A stretch of DNA of 49,049 nt from an uncultured Devosia sp. (GCF_946479885.1 NZ_CAMLHM010000027.1:1-49049), one strand, 5' to 3'. Shown: positions 26,289-36,317, numbered from the stretch's first letter. A program made the numbers and translations. The notes: generated by a model not told the origin, from the sequence alone.

Positions 26289-27404
26289 ATGGGGCGCATC
26301 CTCACTGAAAAGGACGTTGAAGCCGCGGTGCGCGGCGGCTCGGTCTATGCCGCTGGCGGCGGCGGTTGGGCCGACCACGGCCGCATGCTGGGCACGGCGG
26401 CCGTGCGCATCGGCCAGCCCGAGCTGGTGGACATCGAGGAGCTCGATGCCGACGACTGGGTGGCCACGGCCGCCGCCATCGGCGCGCCGGCCTCGACCAC
26501 GCCCTGGGAGATGCGCGGCGTCGACTACATCAAGGCCGTGCAATTGCTGCAGGATGCGCTGGGCGAAAAGCTCAGCGGCCTCATGGTCGGGCAGAACGGC
26601 AAGTCGTCCACCCTCAATGGCTGGCTGCCTTCGGCGGCGCTGGGGCTCAAGGTGGTGGATGCGGTGGGCGATATCAGGGCGCATCCGACCGGCGACATGG
26701 GCTCGATCGGCATGGCCGGATCGCCCGAGCAGATGATCCAGACCGCCGTGGGCGGCAACCGGGCGGACAACCGCTATATCGAGCTGGTGACCCGCGGCGC
26801 CACGGCGAAGGTCTCCCCCATCCTGCGCACGGCGGCAGACATGTCGGGCGGCTTCATCGCCTCCTGCCGCAATCCGCTGCGGGCGAGCTACGTGCAAAAG
26901 CATGCCGCGCTGGGCGGTATCTCGCTGGCGCTCAAATTGGGCGAGGCGATGATTGCAGCCGAGGGCAAGGGGCCTGGCTCGGTCATCGACGCCATCGTCA
27001 AGACGACCGGCGGCGCGATCCTCACCAAGGGCTACATCACCGCCATCGACGTGACCTACACCAAGGAAGCCTTCGACATCGGCAAGGTGACGATCGGCGA
27101 CGGCGACAAGGCGACGACACTCCACATCATGAACGAATACATGGCCGTGGAGGATGCCGGCGGCACGCGGCTGGCGACCTTCCCCGATGTCATCACCACG
27201 CTCGACGCCGCCGGGCAGGCCCTGTCAGTCGGCCAGCTCGGGCGCGGCATGTATATCTTCGTGCTGCATGTGCCCAAGACCATCATCCCGCTGAGTTCAT
27301 CGGTGCTCGATCCGGCGGTCTATCCGTTCGTCGAGGACCGCATGGGGATCGAGCTGGCGAAATACGCGCTGGATCAGGGGCGGCGCGCCAGCGACCAGAT
27401 CTGA
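26289..27404 (+). CDS. DUF917 family protein, candidate thiohydantoin desulfhydrase
   Basis: A 371-residue protein recognised as DUF917 from SVYAAGGGGWADHGRM (about residues 18-33), HPTGDMGSIGMAG and AILTKGYITAIDVTYTKEAF. DUF917 members are usually found beside hydantoinases. It starts directly after the preceding stop with AAGGAAA upstream, so it is in the same operon. In the ergothioneine pathway one step removes sulfur from 3-(5-oxo-2-thioxoimidazolidin-4-yl)propionate to give hydantoin-5-propionate, and this is the only gene of the cluster without another assigned step. The assignment is by elimination. There is no signal peptide. Confidence 0.6.
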   Translation: MGRILTEKDVEAAVRGGSVYAAGGGGWADHGRMLGTAAVRIGQPELVDIEELDADDWVATAAAIGAPASTTPWEMRGVDYIKAVQLLQDALGEKLSGLMVGQNGKSSTLNGWLPSAALGLKVVDAVGDIRAHPTGDMGSIGMAGSPEQMIQTAVGGNRADNRYIELVTRGATAKVSPILRTAADMSGGFIASCRNPLRASYVQKHAALGGISLALKLGEAMIAAEGKGPGSVIDAIVKTTGGAILTKGYITAIDVTYTKEAFDIGKVTIGDGDKATTLHIMNEYMAVEDAGGTRLATFPDVITTLDAAGQALSVGQLGRGMYIFVLHVPKTIIPLSSSVLDPAVYPFVEDRMGIELAKYALDQGRRASDQI

Positions 27405-27410
27405 ACTGCC

Positions 27411-27540
27411 TTACCTCTCCCTTTGGGGGAGAGGTCGGCGCGCAGCGCCGGGTGAGGGGGCCTTCCCCTTGCCCGAGCCAAAGAAAAGGCCCCCTCACCC
27501 GACCGAAGACGGTCGACCTCTCCCCCGGAGGGAGAGGTGA
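27411..27540. repeat. CTCTCCC-GGGAGAGGT type repeat before the urocanase-like gene
   Basis: Arms ACCTCTCCCTTTGGGGGAGA and ACCTCTCCCCCGGAGGGAGA flank GGTGAGGGGGCCTT...AAGGCCCCCTCACC, a second complementary pair. It is the same broad family as the others here, and lies inside the operon between the DUF917 and urocanase-like genes. Confidence 0.85.
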
Positions 27541-27558
27541 AGAAAGATCGAGGTTTCC

Positions 27559-29220
27559 ATGCCCACACCCAATCCCCGTCACCCCAACTTCCCCATTCCG
27601 GGCGGTCCCGAACTGCGCGCCAAGGGCTGGCGGCAGGAGGCGTTGCTGCGGCTGCTGGAAAACGTGCTGTCGGTGGGCGAGAACCCGGATGAGCTGATTG
27701 TCTATGCCGCTTTGGGCAAGGCGGCGCGCAACTGGGCCAGCCACAAGGCGATCGTCGAGACGCTGCTGGCTATGGATGAGGACCAGACCCTGATCATCCA
27801 GTCCGGCAAGCCGATCGGCCTGCTCAAGACCCACGCCAAGGCACCGCTGGTCATCATGGCCAATTGCAACATTGTGGGGCAATGGGCCAGAGCCGAGGTG
27901 TTTTATGAGCTCGAGAAGAAGGGCCTGATCTGCTGGGGCGGGCTGACGGCCGGCGCCTGGCAGTATATCGGCAGCCAGGGCGTCATCCAGGGCACCTACG
28001 AGATATTCATGCGCATCGCCGAGAACCGTTTCGGCGGTGACCTGGCCGGGCGGTTCATCCTCACCGCGGGCCTGGGCGGCATGGGTGGTGCGCAACCCTT
28101 GGCCGGACGCATGGCGGGGGCCGCCATCCTTTGCGTCGATATCGACGCGGAGCGTGCGCGCAAGCGCAAGGAGATCGGCTATCTCGAGGAGATCGCTGAT
28201 GATCTCGACACCGCGCTTGATATGATCGACAGGGCCGTCACCGAGAAACGGGCCACCTCGATCGGGCTGGTCGGCAATGCCGCTGAGATCTATCCGGAAA
28301 TTGCCCGTCGCGGCATCGTGCCCGATATCGTCACCGACCAGACCTCGGCGCATGACCTGGTCTATGGCTATGTGCCCAAGGGCATGTCGCTGGACGAGGT
28401 TCGTCGCCTGCGCGTCGAAGGGCCCGGGCAGTTGATGGCGGCCAGCCGGGCGTCGATCGTCGACCACGTGCGGGCCATGCTGGCCTTCCAGCAGGCCGGC
28501 AGCGAAGTGTTCGACAATGGCAACCTGATCCGCACCCACGCCAAGGCGGGCGGGGTGGAAAACGCCTTCGACATCAAGATTTTCACCGAGGCCTATCTGC
28601 GGCCGCTCTTTGCGCGGGCCATCGGCCCGTTCCGCTGGATGGCGCTGTCGGGCGACCCCCAGGACATAGCCAGGATCGACAACAAGCTGCTCGAGATGTT
28701 TCCGGACAACAGGATCGTCACCAACTGGATTTCGCTGGCGCGCCAGCATGTGCCCTTTGAGGGCCTGCCGGCCCGCATTGCCTGGCTGGGGCACGGCGAA
28801 CGCACGGCGCTGGCGCGCGCGGTCAATGCCATGGTGGCAGACGGGACGCTGGCGGGACCGGTCGCGTTCAGCCGCGACCATCTCGATGCCGGCGCCATGG
28901 CCCACCCCAACATCATGACGGAGCGCATGAAGGACGGTTCGGACGCCATCGCGGACTGGCCGATCCTCGACGCCATGCTACTCTGTTCATCGATGGCCGA
29001 CCTGGTTGTCGTCCATTCCGGTGGTGGGGGCTATGCCGGATACATGACCTCCGCGGGCGTGACCGTGGTGGCCGATGGCACGCCTGCCGGCGACGAGCGG
29101 CTCGAGCACGCGCTGACCAACGACACGGCTTTGGGCGTGATGCGCTATGCCGACGCGGGCTATGAGGAGAGTTTGGACGAGATTGCCGCGAAGGGCATTG
29201 GGCATATCAGGGTGGGCTGA
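27559..29220 (+). CDS. urocanase homologue lacking the essential cysteine, probable thiourocanate hydratase
   Basis: A 553-residue protein collinear with urocanate hydratase (HutU) over its length. Conserved parts are QSGKPIGLLKTH, LTAGAWQYIGSQGVIQGTYE, the NAD-binding LTAGLGGMGGAQPLAGRMAG, VTDQTSAHD, IGPFRWMALSGDPQD and GVMRYADAGYE. The essential cysteine of Pseudomonas urocanase (Cys410, in LPARICWVG) is alanine here (Ala408, LPARIAWLG), and the cysteine in PLFCRG is also alanine (Ala352). HHGGGVGMGFSQH reads HSGGGGYAGYMTS. These changes argue for a different substrate; with the MIO-free lyase and hydantoin genes, 2-thiourocanate is the best candidate. No hutI or hutG gene is nearby. A GAGG 5 nt upstream serves the ATG. 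Confidence 0.75.
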   Translation: MPTPNPRHPNFPIPGGPELRAKGWRQEALLRLLENVLSVGENPDELIVYAALGKAARNWASHKAIVETLLAMDEDQTLIIQSGKPIGLLKTHAKAPLVIMANCNIVGQWARAEVFYELEKKGLICWGGLTAGAWQYIGSQGVIQGTYEIFMRIAENRFGGDLAGRFILTAGLGGMGGAQPLAGRMAGAAILCVDIDAERARKRKEIGYLEEIADDLDTALDMIDRAVTEKRATSIGLVGNAAEIYPEIARRGIVPDIVTDQTSAHDLVYGYVPKGMSLDEVRRLRVEGPGQLMAASRASIVDHVRAMLAFQQAGSEVFDNGNLIRTHAKAGGVENAFDIKIFTEAYLRPLFARAIGPFRWMALSGDPQDIARIDNKLLEMFPDNRIVTNWISLARQHVPFEGLPARIAWLGHGERTALARAVNAMVADGTLAGPVAFSRDHLDAGAMAHPNIMTERMKDGSDAIADWPILDAMLLCSSMADLVVVHSGGGGYAGYMTSAGVTVVADGTPAGDERLEHALTNDTALGVMRYADAGYEESLDEIAAKGIGHIRVG

Positions 29221-29239
29221 GCGGCCACCCTCACGCGAT

Positions 29240-29337
29240 GTCATTCCGGCAAAGGCCGGAATCCATGCGGTGGGCCGACCCCGACCTGGATGGTGGGGTG
29301 GGCTCCGGACATGGATCCCGGCCTTCGCCGGGATGAC
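29240..29337. repeat. inverted repeat (GTCATTCCGGCAAAGGCCGGAAT type) between converging operons
   Basis: The left half GTCATTCCGGCAAAGGCCGG and the right half CCCGGCCTTCGCCGGGATGAC are imperfect complements, each with an internal GGCC hairpin. It separates the urocanase-like gene from cysG, which ends 19 bp further on, so it may act as a shared transcript end for both. Confidence 0.8.
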
Positions 29338-29355
29338 GCGGTATGTGGTTGATCG

Positions 29356-30801
29356 CTAAGCGCTTGCCACCAGCGCGACGTCAGCAGTGACCCGCTGCCT
29401 CAGTGCGTCCCCGACCGCAAAGATCGTCGGCGCCGACAGCGGAAAGGCCTGGACGGCTTGGACAGCTTCGCCAATCGCGCCGCGCCAGACCTGCTCATCG
29501 GCGCGACCGACATTGCCGGCGATGATGGCGGGCGTGGCAAGGCCCATGCCCTGGGCCCGGAGCTGGCTGACGATCTCTGGCAGGGTGCGGCGCGACATGT
29601 AGTAGACGCTGGTGGTCGCCGGGTCGGCGAGCCCGACCCAGTTGAGCGTATCGGGCAGCACGCCCTTGCGGGAATGGCCGGTGACGAAGCGTACCGATTG
29701 CGCGTGGTCGCGATGGGTCAACGAGATCCCGAGGCGGCTGGCCAGCGCCAGCGCGGCGGTGACGCCTGGCACGACGCTGACCGCTATGCCGTGGCTTTCG
29801 AGCATTTCGATCTCTTCGCCGGCCCGACCGAAAATCATCGGGTCGCCCGATTTGAGGCGGACCACATGCTTGCCCTGGCGGGCCAGGGTCAGCATCATGT
29901 CGTTGATGTCTTCCTGGCGGCAGCTTTCGCGGGCGGCACGCTTGCCGACCAGCATCCGCTTGGCCTCGCGGCGGGCGAGTTCGAGGACGTCCGAGGAGAC
30001 GAGGTCATCGAACAGAATCACGTCGGCCGATTGCAGCGCGCGCACCGCCTTGATGGTGAGCAGGTCCGCATCGCCCGGCCCGGCCCCGACCAGCGTCACG
30101 CGGCCAAGAGGCGCCGCAGCCGCGATGGTGTCAATATCGCCATCCATGGGTGTAGGTGCCGCGTCGCCAAAGGCGCGGTCGACCAGTCGCTCCCAGAAGG
30201 CGCGGCGCTGCGGGCCGGCTTCCAGCCGGTCCATCACACTGGCCCGCACCTGCTGGGCCAGATGGGCCCAGGCGCTGAGCGTTGCCGGCAACAGGGTCTC
30301 GATGCGGCGGCGGACAGCCTGGCCCAGGATGGGCGCCGCGCCGGCGGTGGAAATGCCCACGACCACCGGCGAGCGGTTGACGATGGTGCCGAACTGGAAC
30401 TGGCAGAATTCGGGGCGGTCGATGACATTGTAGGGCACCAATGCGTCCCGGGCCGCCTCGACGAAGGCTGCGGCCTGCTCGTCATCCTCGATATCGGCAA
30501 CCGCGAGGGCGGTCCCGGAGAGGTCCGATGGCGACCATTGGCAATCCACCAGGCTTATCGTGCCCGCCGCGGCGCCGCTTTCGGCCAGGGCAATCAGCTC
30601 GTCGCACCACTGGTCGATTGGTGCCAGCACCTGGACATGCGCGCCGGCGGCGGCGAGCAGTTCGATCTTCCATGTCGCTGCTTCCGAGCCGCCGATGGCG
30701 ATGACCCGCTTGCCGATCAGGTCAAGGAATACCGGCAGTACCGCCAGCGGTGCGACCCGGTCGGGACGCGACTTATTCTGCTGCCTGGAGACCACGTGCA
30801 T
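29356..30801 (-). CDS. cysG: siroheme synthase (uroporphyrinogen-III C-methyltransferase / precorrin-2 dehydrogenase-ferrochelatase)
   Basis: A 481-residue fusion that makes sirohaem, the cofactor of nitrite and sulfite reductases. Residues about 20-230 are the Met8/CysG N-terminal domain (DLIGKRVIAIGGSEAATWK, FGTIVNRSPVVVGISTAGAA). Residues about 240-481 are the SAM methyltransferase (TLVGAGPGDADLLTIKAVRA, LKSGDPMIFGRAGEE, VVPGVTAALALASRLGIS). The start at 30801 overlaps the nasA end by 29 bp in another frame; the longer open frame upstream reads through nasA and is not coding. Its place at the end of the nitrate operon supports a supply role for nitrite reductase, which is encoded elsewhere. 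Confidence 0.92.
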   Translation of the reverse strand: MHVVSRQQNKSRPDRVAPLAVLPVFLDLIGKRVIAIGGSEAATWKIELLAAAGAHVQVLAPIDQWCDELIALAESGAAAGTISLVDCQWSPSDLSGTALAVADIEDDEQAAAFVEAARDALVPYNVIDRPEFCQFQFGTIVNRSPVVVGISTAGAAPILGQAVRRRIETLLPATLSAWAHLAQQVRASVMDRLEAGPQRRAFWERLVDRAFGDAAPTPMDGDIDTIAAAAPLGRVTLVGAGPGDADLLTIKAVRALQSADVILFDDLVSSDVLELARREAKRMLVGKRAARESCRQEDINDMMLTLARQGKHVVRLKSGDPMIFGRAGEEIEMLESHGIAVSVVPGVTAALALASRLGISLTHRDHAQSVRFVTGHSRKGVLPDTLNWVGLADPATTSVYYMSRRTLPEIVSQLRAQGMGLATPAIIAGNVGRADEQVWRGAIGEAVQAVQAFPLSAPTIFAVGDALRQRVTADVALVASA

Positions 30802-33412
30802 TGATGATACCTCTGATTTCGGCACGGCAGGAACCGCAATTGGTCCCTGCCTTGGTGCAGGCGCCCACGGCCTCGACCGTGCTGCAACCCTGCTGGGCAA
30901 TAGCGGAAATGATGGTGTTGATGCCCACTGAGAAGCACGAGCAGACGATGGCGCCGCTATCGGGCATGTCGGCACCCGGACGGCCCGCCAGCACTGCTAC
31001 TGCGCTGAGGTCGTCGGCCTCGAGCAGGCCCGATGCCCACTGGCGCGATACCAGCACCGGATCGGGTGCGGTGTAGAGCGCCACGACCAGCCGTCCGTCC
31101 TCGATGACGGCGAAGCTGCTGCGGCCCGAACGCGCATCGCGCACGGTTTCGATGGTGGCCGTATCGGGCAGGGCAAAGGCGGTGCGGAGCCAGGCGGCCA
31201 GATCGGCCGGTTCCTCAAACCAGGCGAGTTCGCCGCGTATGCCGCCGATGGCTTCGGCAATGGCCCAGTAGCCGGCGTCGAGTGTCGGGCGGCGAGCGGA
31301 AACGAAGAAGCCATAGAGCCTGGTATCGGCTGGTTCAGCGTGGACTTCCGCCATTTTCAGGGCCGGCTGGGCCGACACGGGATCGACCTTGGCCGTCACC
31401 AGCGCATCGACACGTCCGCTCGAGGCGAACTGATCGGTCCAATGCATGGGGGCGAAGAGATGTCCGCGCCGCTGACGGTCGGTCACCAGCGCACGGACCA
31501 CGGCGCTGCCGTGGCGATTGCTGAGGCGGACCAGCGTGGCACGCCGGATATTGAGCCGCTCGGCATCGGCCGGGTGAAGCTCGACGAAGGGCTCGGCATA
31601 GTGGGCCGACAGGCGGGCGGCTTTACCGGTACGCGTCATGGTATGCCAGTGATCGCGCACGCGGCCGGTATTGAGGATGAAACTGCCCGGCGGCGGTGCA
31701 AACGGTGGCGGCGGCAATACTGGAACGAAGCGGGCCTTGCCATCGGGTGTCAGGAAGCGGCCGTCGCCGAACATGCGCGCGGTGGGCTTGCGGCGGACGG
31801 GCCACTGCGTGGGAGCCAGCGTGGCATAATCGGCGCCACCGAGCCCGGTGAGATCGAGGGACCGGCTGCCCTCGTTTTCGAAGGCCGTCAGCGCCACATG
31901 CTCGGCAAAGATCTGCGCCGGGCTCTCATAGTTGAAGCTCTGGCCAAAGCCCATGCGCCGGGCGACTTCCTTGATGATCCACCAGTCGGGTCGAGCCTCG
32001 CCCGGCAAAGCCAGGAAGGGTCGCTGACGGGAAATCCGGCGCTCCGAATTGGTGACCGTGCCATCCTTCTCGCCCCAACCGGCGGCTGGCAGGCGCACAT
32101 GGGCGGTGATCCCGGTATCGGTGCGGGCGGACATGTCGGAGACGACGACGAAGGGGCAGGCGGCCAGCGCCGCGCGCACTGCGTCTGCCTCGGGCATGGA
32201 ATCGACCGGATTGGTGGCCATGATCCAGACGGCCTTGATCTCTCCGCGCCCCATGGCTGCGAACATGTCGACGGCCTTGAGGCCGGGTGCCTTGGCAACG
32301 CTGCTGCTGCCCCAGAAGCGACCGACCCGGTCGACGGTTTCGGGGGTGAAATCCATGTGGGCGGCAAGCATGTTGGCGAGGCCGCCGACTTCGCGCCCGC
32401 CCATGGCATTGGGCTGGCCGGTAACCGAGAACGGCCCCATGCCGGCCCGCCCGATGCGGCCGGTCGCCAGGTGGCAGTTGATGATCGCGTTGACCTTGTC
32501 GGTGCCGGAGGCGGATTGGTTGACGCCCTGCGAATAGACGGTCACGACCTTCTCGGTCTGCGCGAACCAGCTGTAGAAAATCTCCACGGCCTTGGCCGGA
32601 ACACCGGCTGCCTCGGCAACCCGTTCCACCGGCCAGTCCTCGGCTACCATCAGGGCGGCGCTGTAGCCGCTGGTATGGTCGGCAATGAAGTCGGGTGCCG
32701 TCATGCCGTGCTGCGCCAGGTGACCGAGCAGCCCGACGAACAGGGCGCTGTCGCCATCGGACTGCACCGCAAGATGCAGGTCGGCAATGTCTGATGTGAC
32801 GGTGCGTCGGGGGTCGATGAGAACGACGCGCATGTCGGGGCGCTCGGCCTTGGCCTTGACGATGCGTTGGTAGAGTACCGGGTGGCACCAGCCCAGATTG
32901 CTGCCGACCAGCACGATGAGGTCGGCCAGTTCGAGGTCTTCGTAGTTGCCCGGCACCGTGTCGGAGCCGAAGGCGCGCTTGTGGCCGGCCACCGACGAGG
33001 CCATGCACAGGCGCGAATTGGTGTCCATGTTGCCCGAGCCGATGAACCCCTTCATCAGCTTGTTGGCGACGTAATAGTCCTCGGTCAGCAATTGGCCGGA
33101 ACCGAAAATGGCGACGGAGTCAGGACCGAACTGGTCGATGGTCTGCCTGAAGGTGCCGGCAACGCGATCGAGCGCTTCGTCCCAGCTGGCCCTGGCGCCC
33201 GAGATTTCCGGATAGAGCAGGCGGCCATCGAGCGACAGCGTCTCGCCCAGCGCCGAGCCCTTGGAGCACAGGCGGCCGAAATTGGCGGGATGGTCCGGAT
33301 CGCCCGCTATGGCGACCGATCCATCGGCCTGCGGCGTGGCCAGCACGCCGCAGCCTACCCCGCAATAGGGGCAGGTGGTGCGGATCGTGGGGCTGGCGAC
33401 CTGCTGGTTCAT
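30773..33412 (-). CDS. nasA: assimilatory nitrate reductase catalytic subunit
   Basis: An 879-residue molybdopterin enzyme that reduces nitrate to nitrite in the cytoplasm. The N-terminal [4Fe-4S] motif is [10 protein letters not shown] (residues 14-23) with a fourth cysteine in [12 protein letters not shown]. Mo-bis-MGD binding regions include [31 protein letters not shown] and [20 protein letters not shown]. The C-terminal 60 residues form a BFD-like [2Fe-2S] domain (VCSCFSVG and NCGSC), usual for NasA proteins that take electrons from an NAD(P)H-linked partner. The ATG overlaps the ATPase stop (ATGA). No partner reductase or nitrite reductase gene is in the window. Confidence 0.94.
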   Translation of the reverse strand: MNQQVASPTIRTTCPYCGVGCGVLATPQADGSVAIAGDPDHPANFGRLCSKGSALGETLSLDGRLLYPEISGARASWDEALDRVAGTFRQTIDQFGPDSVAIFGSGQLLTEDYYVANKLMKGFIGSGNMDTNSRLCMASSVAGHKRAFGSDTVPGNYEDLELADLIVLVGSNLGWCHPVLYQRIVKAKAERPDMRVVLIDPRRTVTSDIADLHLAVQSDGDSALFVGLLGHLAQHGMTAPDFIADHTSGYSAALMVAEDWPVERVAEAAGVPAKAVEIFYSWFAQTEKVVTVYSQGVNQSASGTDKVNAIINCHLATGRIGRAGMGPFSVTGQPNAMGGREVGGLANMLAAHMDFTPETVDRVGRFWGSSSVAKAPGLKAVDMFAAMGRGEIKAVWIMATNPVDSMPEADAVRAALAACPFVVVSDMSARTDTGITAHVRLPAAGWGEKDGTVTNSERRISRQRPFLALPGEARPDWWIIKEVARRMGFGQSFNYESPAQIFAEHVALTAFENEGSRSLDLTGLGGADYATLAPTQWPVRRKPTARMFGDGRFLTPDGKARFVPVLPPPPFAPPPGSFILNTGRVRDHWHTMTRTGKAARLSAHYAEPFVELHPADAERLNIRRATLVRLSNRHGSAVVRALVTDRQRRGHLFAPMHWTDQFASSGRVDALVTAKVDPVSAQPALKMAEVHAEPADTRLYGFFVSARRPTLDAGYWAIAEAIGGIRGELAWFEEPADLAAWLRTAFALPDTATIETVRDARSGRSSFAVIEDGRLVVALYTAPDPVLVSRQWASGLLEADDLSAVAVLAGRPGADMPDSGAIVCSCFSVGINTIISAIAQQGCSTVEAVGACTKAGTNCGSCRAEIRGIINARGLQAAE

Positions 33413-35160
33413 TCAGCCGCCTCGATCTGCCCCTCGACGCGTCCTGCCCGCTTCTGGCGGATACGGTCGAGCGTTTCCTGATCGGGATTAGCACCGCCCT
33501 CATAGGCTTCGAGGAAGCCGAGCAGCTCTTCGCGATAGGCGTAGTAGTCCTTGTGGGCGAGCAGCGCCTTGCGCGAGCGGGGGCGCGGCAGGTTCACGTC
33601 CATCACATTGCCGATGCGGGCATTGGGACCGTTCGACATCATGACGACCCGGTCGGCCAGGAGGATGGCCTCGTCCACATCGTGGGTAACGCAGATGGCG
33701 GTGACCTGCGTCTTGGCCCACACATCCATCAACACGTCCTGCAACTCCCAGCGGGTGATGCTGTCGAGCATGCCGAAGGGCTCATCGAGCAGCAGCAGCT
33801 TGGGGGAGAGGGCAAAGGCACGCGCAATACCGACGCGCTGCTTCATGCCATTGGACAATTCTGCGGCCGGGCGGTGCATGGCATCGCCGAGGCCAACGCG
33901 GGCCAGATAATATTCAACGACGTCGCGCCGTTCGGCGGGACTGGCATTGGGGTAGACCCGGTCGACGCCCAGCGCGACATTCTCGCGCGCCGTCAGCCAG
34001 GGCATCAGCGACGGCGCCTGGAACACCACGGCGCGGTCCGGGCCGGCGCCGACGACCTCGCGGTTGTCGAGCACGATGCCCCCCGCCGAGATCGGGTTGA
34101 GGCCCGCCACCATGGACAGCACGGTGGACTTGCCGCAGCCCGAATGGCCGATCAGCGTGACGAACTCGCCCTTCTTCATCTTGAAGTCGAAGCGATCGAC
34201 CACCGTCAGCGGACCCTTGGGCGTCGGATAGACCTTGGACACCTGCGAGAACTCGACATAGCCCGCCTTGGTCGGCGAGGCCGCGGCCTTGGCATAGGCC
34301 TCGGGCATCCTGGCGGATTTGCCCCGATCGATCGGCACGACATTGGGCAGCGACACGTCGCGCTCGCCCGCGGCGTTGCGGCCGGCGCCCACGTCCATGA
34401 GATATTCGGTGATTTCCCGGCGCAGGGCGATGAAGCGATCATCGCCGTTGAGCGCCGCACGATCCCGCGGCCGCTCGATACCGACCGAGAAGTTCGGCCC
34501 CAGGGTGGCGCCGGGGCCAGGGGTCAGCGGAATAACGCGGTCGGCCAGCAGGATGGCCTCATCCACGTCATTGGTGATCAGGATGATGGTCTTCTTCTCG
34601 GCTTCCGAGATCAGGGCAAACTCGTCCTGCAGCTTGGAGCGCGTCAGCGCGTCGAGCGCCGAAAGCGGCTCGTCCATCAGCAGCACTTCGGGCTGCATGG
34701 CCAGCGCCCGGGCCACGGCCACACGCTGCCGCATGCCGCCGGACAGTTCCGACGGACGCCGGTCGACGGCATGGGCCAGTCCCACCATGTCGATGTAGCG
34801 TTTGCGCAGCGCGAGCCGGTCGGCGCGGCTCATGGATTTGTGCACGGCGTTGATCGCCAGGTCCACATTGCCGCCCACCGATAGCCAGGGCATCAGCGAA
34901 TAGGACTGAAACACGACACCGCGTTCCGGCCCGGGCCCGTCGATTTCGCGGCCCCGGAAGAGGATGCCGCCCTGGTCGGGCTCGATCAGCCCGGCCAGCA
35001 GGGAAATCAGCGTGGTCTTGCCGGCGCCCGAAAAGCCCAGGATGGCGACGAACTCGCCTTCCTCGACACTAAGGTTGAGGCCCGAAAGCACCTCCGTGCG
35101 CTTGGCGCCTTCGCCATAGTGCTTGGAGACATCGGAAAGCTGCAGAATGGTCCTGGTCAT
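33409..35160 (-). CDS. nitrate ABC transporter ATPase, two ABC domains fused (NrtC/NrtD-like)
   Basis: A 583-residue protein with two complete ATPase domains. Domain 1 (about 1-265) has [31 protein letters not shown] and [12 protein letters not shown]. Domain 2 (about 300-560) has [31 protein letters not shown] (a slightly changed signature) and [12 protein letters not shown]. In cyanobacteria the two ATPases are separate (NrtC and NrtD); here one chain holds both. AGGAGGG is 4 nt before the ATG. It lies between nrtB and nasA in the operon, with a 4-bp overlap with nasA. Confidence 0.9.
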   Translation of the reverse strand: MTRTILQLSDVSKHYGEGAKRTEVLSGLNLSVEEGEFVAILGFSGAGKTTLISLLAGLIEPDQGGILFRGREIDGPGPERGVVFQSYSLMPWLSVGGNVDLAINAVHKSMSRADRLALRKRYIDMVGLAHAVDRRPSELSGGMRQRVAVARALAMQPEVLLMDEPLSALDALTRSKLQDEFALISEAEKKTIILITNDVDEAILLADRVIPLTPGPGATLGPNFSVGIERPRDRAALNGDDRFIALRREITEYLMDVGAGRNAAGERDVSLPNVVPIDRGKSARMPEAYAKAAASPTKAGYVEFSQVSKVYPTPKGPLTVVDRFDFKMKKGEFVTLIGHSGCGKSTVLSMVAGLNPISAGGIVLDNREVVGAGPDRAVVFQAPSLMPWLTARENVALGVDRVYPNASPAERRDVVEYYLARVGLGDAMHRPAAELSNGMKQRVGIARAFALSPKLLLLDEPFGMLDSITRWELQDVLMDVWAKTQVTAICVTHDVDEAILLADRVVMMSNGPNARIGNVMDVNLPRPRSRKALLAHKDYYAYREELLGFLEAYEGGANPDQETLDRIRQKRAGRVEGQIEAAE

Positions 35161-35169
35161 CGAACCCTC

Positions 35170-36249
35170 CTAGCGATTGGAGGAGAAGGTGAAGGCGGTC
35201 TGCAGGGTGAACATCACCCGATCGAGCATGAAGCCGATAATGCCGATGGTCAGCACGGCCACCATGATGCGCGCCAGCGAGTTGGACGACCCGTTCTGGA
35301 ACTCGTCCCAGACGAATTTGCCCAGGCCCGGATTCTGCGCCAGCATCTCGGCGGCGATCAGCACCATCCAGCCCACACCCAGCGACAGGCGCAGCCCGGT
35401 GAAGATCAGCGGCAGCGCCGAGGGCAAGACCAGCTTGCTGATGGTGGTAAAGGTCGACAATTGCAGCACCTTGCCGACATTGACCAGATCCTTGTCGATC
35501 GAGGCGACGCCCAGCGCGGTATTGATCAGCGTCGGCCACAGCGAACACAGCGTGACGGTGACGGCCGATATCACCAGCGCCTTGGGAAAGGCCTCGTTGA
35601 CATCAACATAGACCGCCGAAACGATCATGGTGACGATGGGCAGCCAGGCCAGGGGCGATACCGGCTTGAACAACTGTACCAGCGGGTTTAGCGCGCCGTT
35701 GAACGGACGGCTGAGGCCGGAAGCGATCCCCAGGGGAACAGCCACTGCGGTGGCGATCAGGAAGCCCAGACCAACGGTCTTGAGCGAGGTGAGGATCTGG
35801 TCGAGGAAGGTCGGCTTGCCGGTGAAGCTGCGGAACTTGACGTCATCAGGGCGTCCCTCGGCAACCGCCTCGGCATTGCGCTCGTCCTGGCGGGCATAGA
35901 AGGAGGTCTCCTTCTCGCGCTCGGCCACGTGATCCTGCCAGAGTGCGCCGGCCTGTTCCCAAACCTGAGCCGGGCCCGGAATGGCCCCCAGTGACGTCTG
36001 CACCTGCGGCGCCAGCATGGCCCAGGCCCCGAGGAACAGGATGATGCCCATGAGCGGGAACACCAGGCTGTCGCGCAGCTCACCCAGCTGTTCACGCGGA
36101 TCGTCACCTGCCGCGATTTTCAGCAATGGCGTGAGCCAGCCGAGGCCGAGGGCACTCAGCCAGGCCGATGCCCGGTTGATCCCGGCAAACAGCTTCTGGC
36201 GCCTTTGATCGGAACGGCCCTTGTCGGAAACGTCGCTGGCAATGCTCAT
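35170..36249 (-). CDS. nrtB: nitrate ABC transporter permease
   Basis: A 359-residue inner-membrane permease. The C-terminal domain shows the expected helices and the EAA region LINTALGVASIDKDLVNVGK, followed by TISKLVLPSALPLIFTGLRL and VGWMVLIAAEMLAQNPGLG. It is about 80 residues longer than cyanobacterial NrtB because of an N-terminal extension and a charged insert (about residues 100-145) between the first two helices. It sits 9 bp upstream of the double ATPase on the same strand. Confidence 0.9.
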   Translation of the reverse strand: MSIASDVSDKGRSDQRRQKLFAGINRASAWLSALGLGWLTPLLKIAAGDDPREQLGELRDSLVFPLMGIILFLGAWAMLAPQVQTSLGAIPGPAQVWEQAGALWQDHVAEREKETSFYARQDERNAEAVAEGRPDDVKFRSFTGKPTFLDQILTSLKTVGLGFLIATAVAVPLGIASGLSRPFNGALNPLVQLFKPVSPLAWLPIVTMIVSAVYVDVNEAFPKALVISAVTVTLCSLWPTLINTALGVASIDKDLVNVGKVLQLSTFTTISKLVLPSALPLIFTGLRLSLGVGWMVLIAAEMLAQNPGLGKFVWDEFQNGSSNSLARIMVAVLTIGIIGFMLDRVMFTLQTAFTFSSNR

Positions 36250-36317
36250 GGTCTTGATCCTGTTTTCGTCGCGATGCGGTGGCCGGGCCGCTTGGTCCGA
36301 CCACGCATTAGGTTGTG

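Noticed and set aside
17688..29220. Standard histidine utilisation (hut) operon from the HutH- and HutU-like genes
   Set aside because: The lyase lacks the MIO triad, the urocanase lacks Cys410, and there is no imidazolonepropionase or formiminoglutamate hydrolase; hydantoin-type enzymes are present instead.
30802..30975. N-terminal extension of CysG
   Set aside because: It would overlap nasA by about 200 bp without family sequence; the start at 30801 fits the domain boundary.
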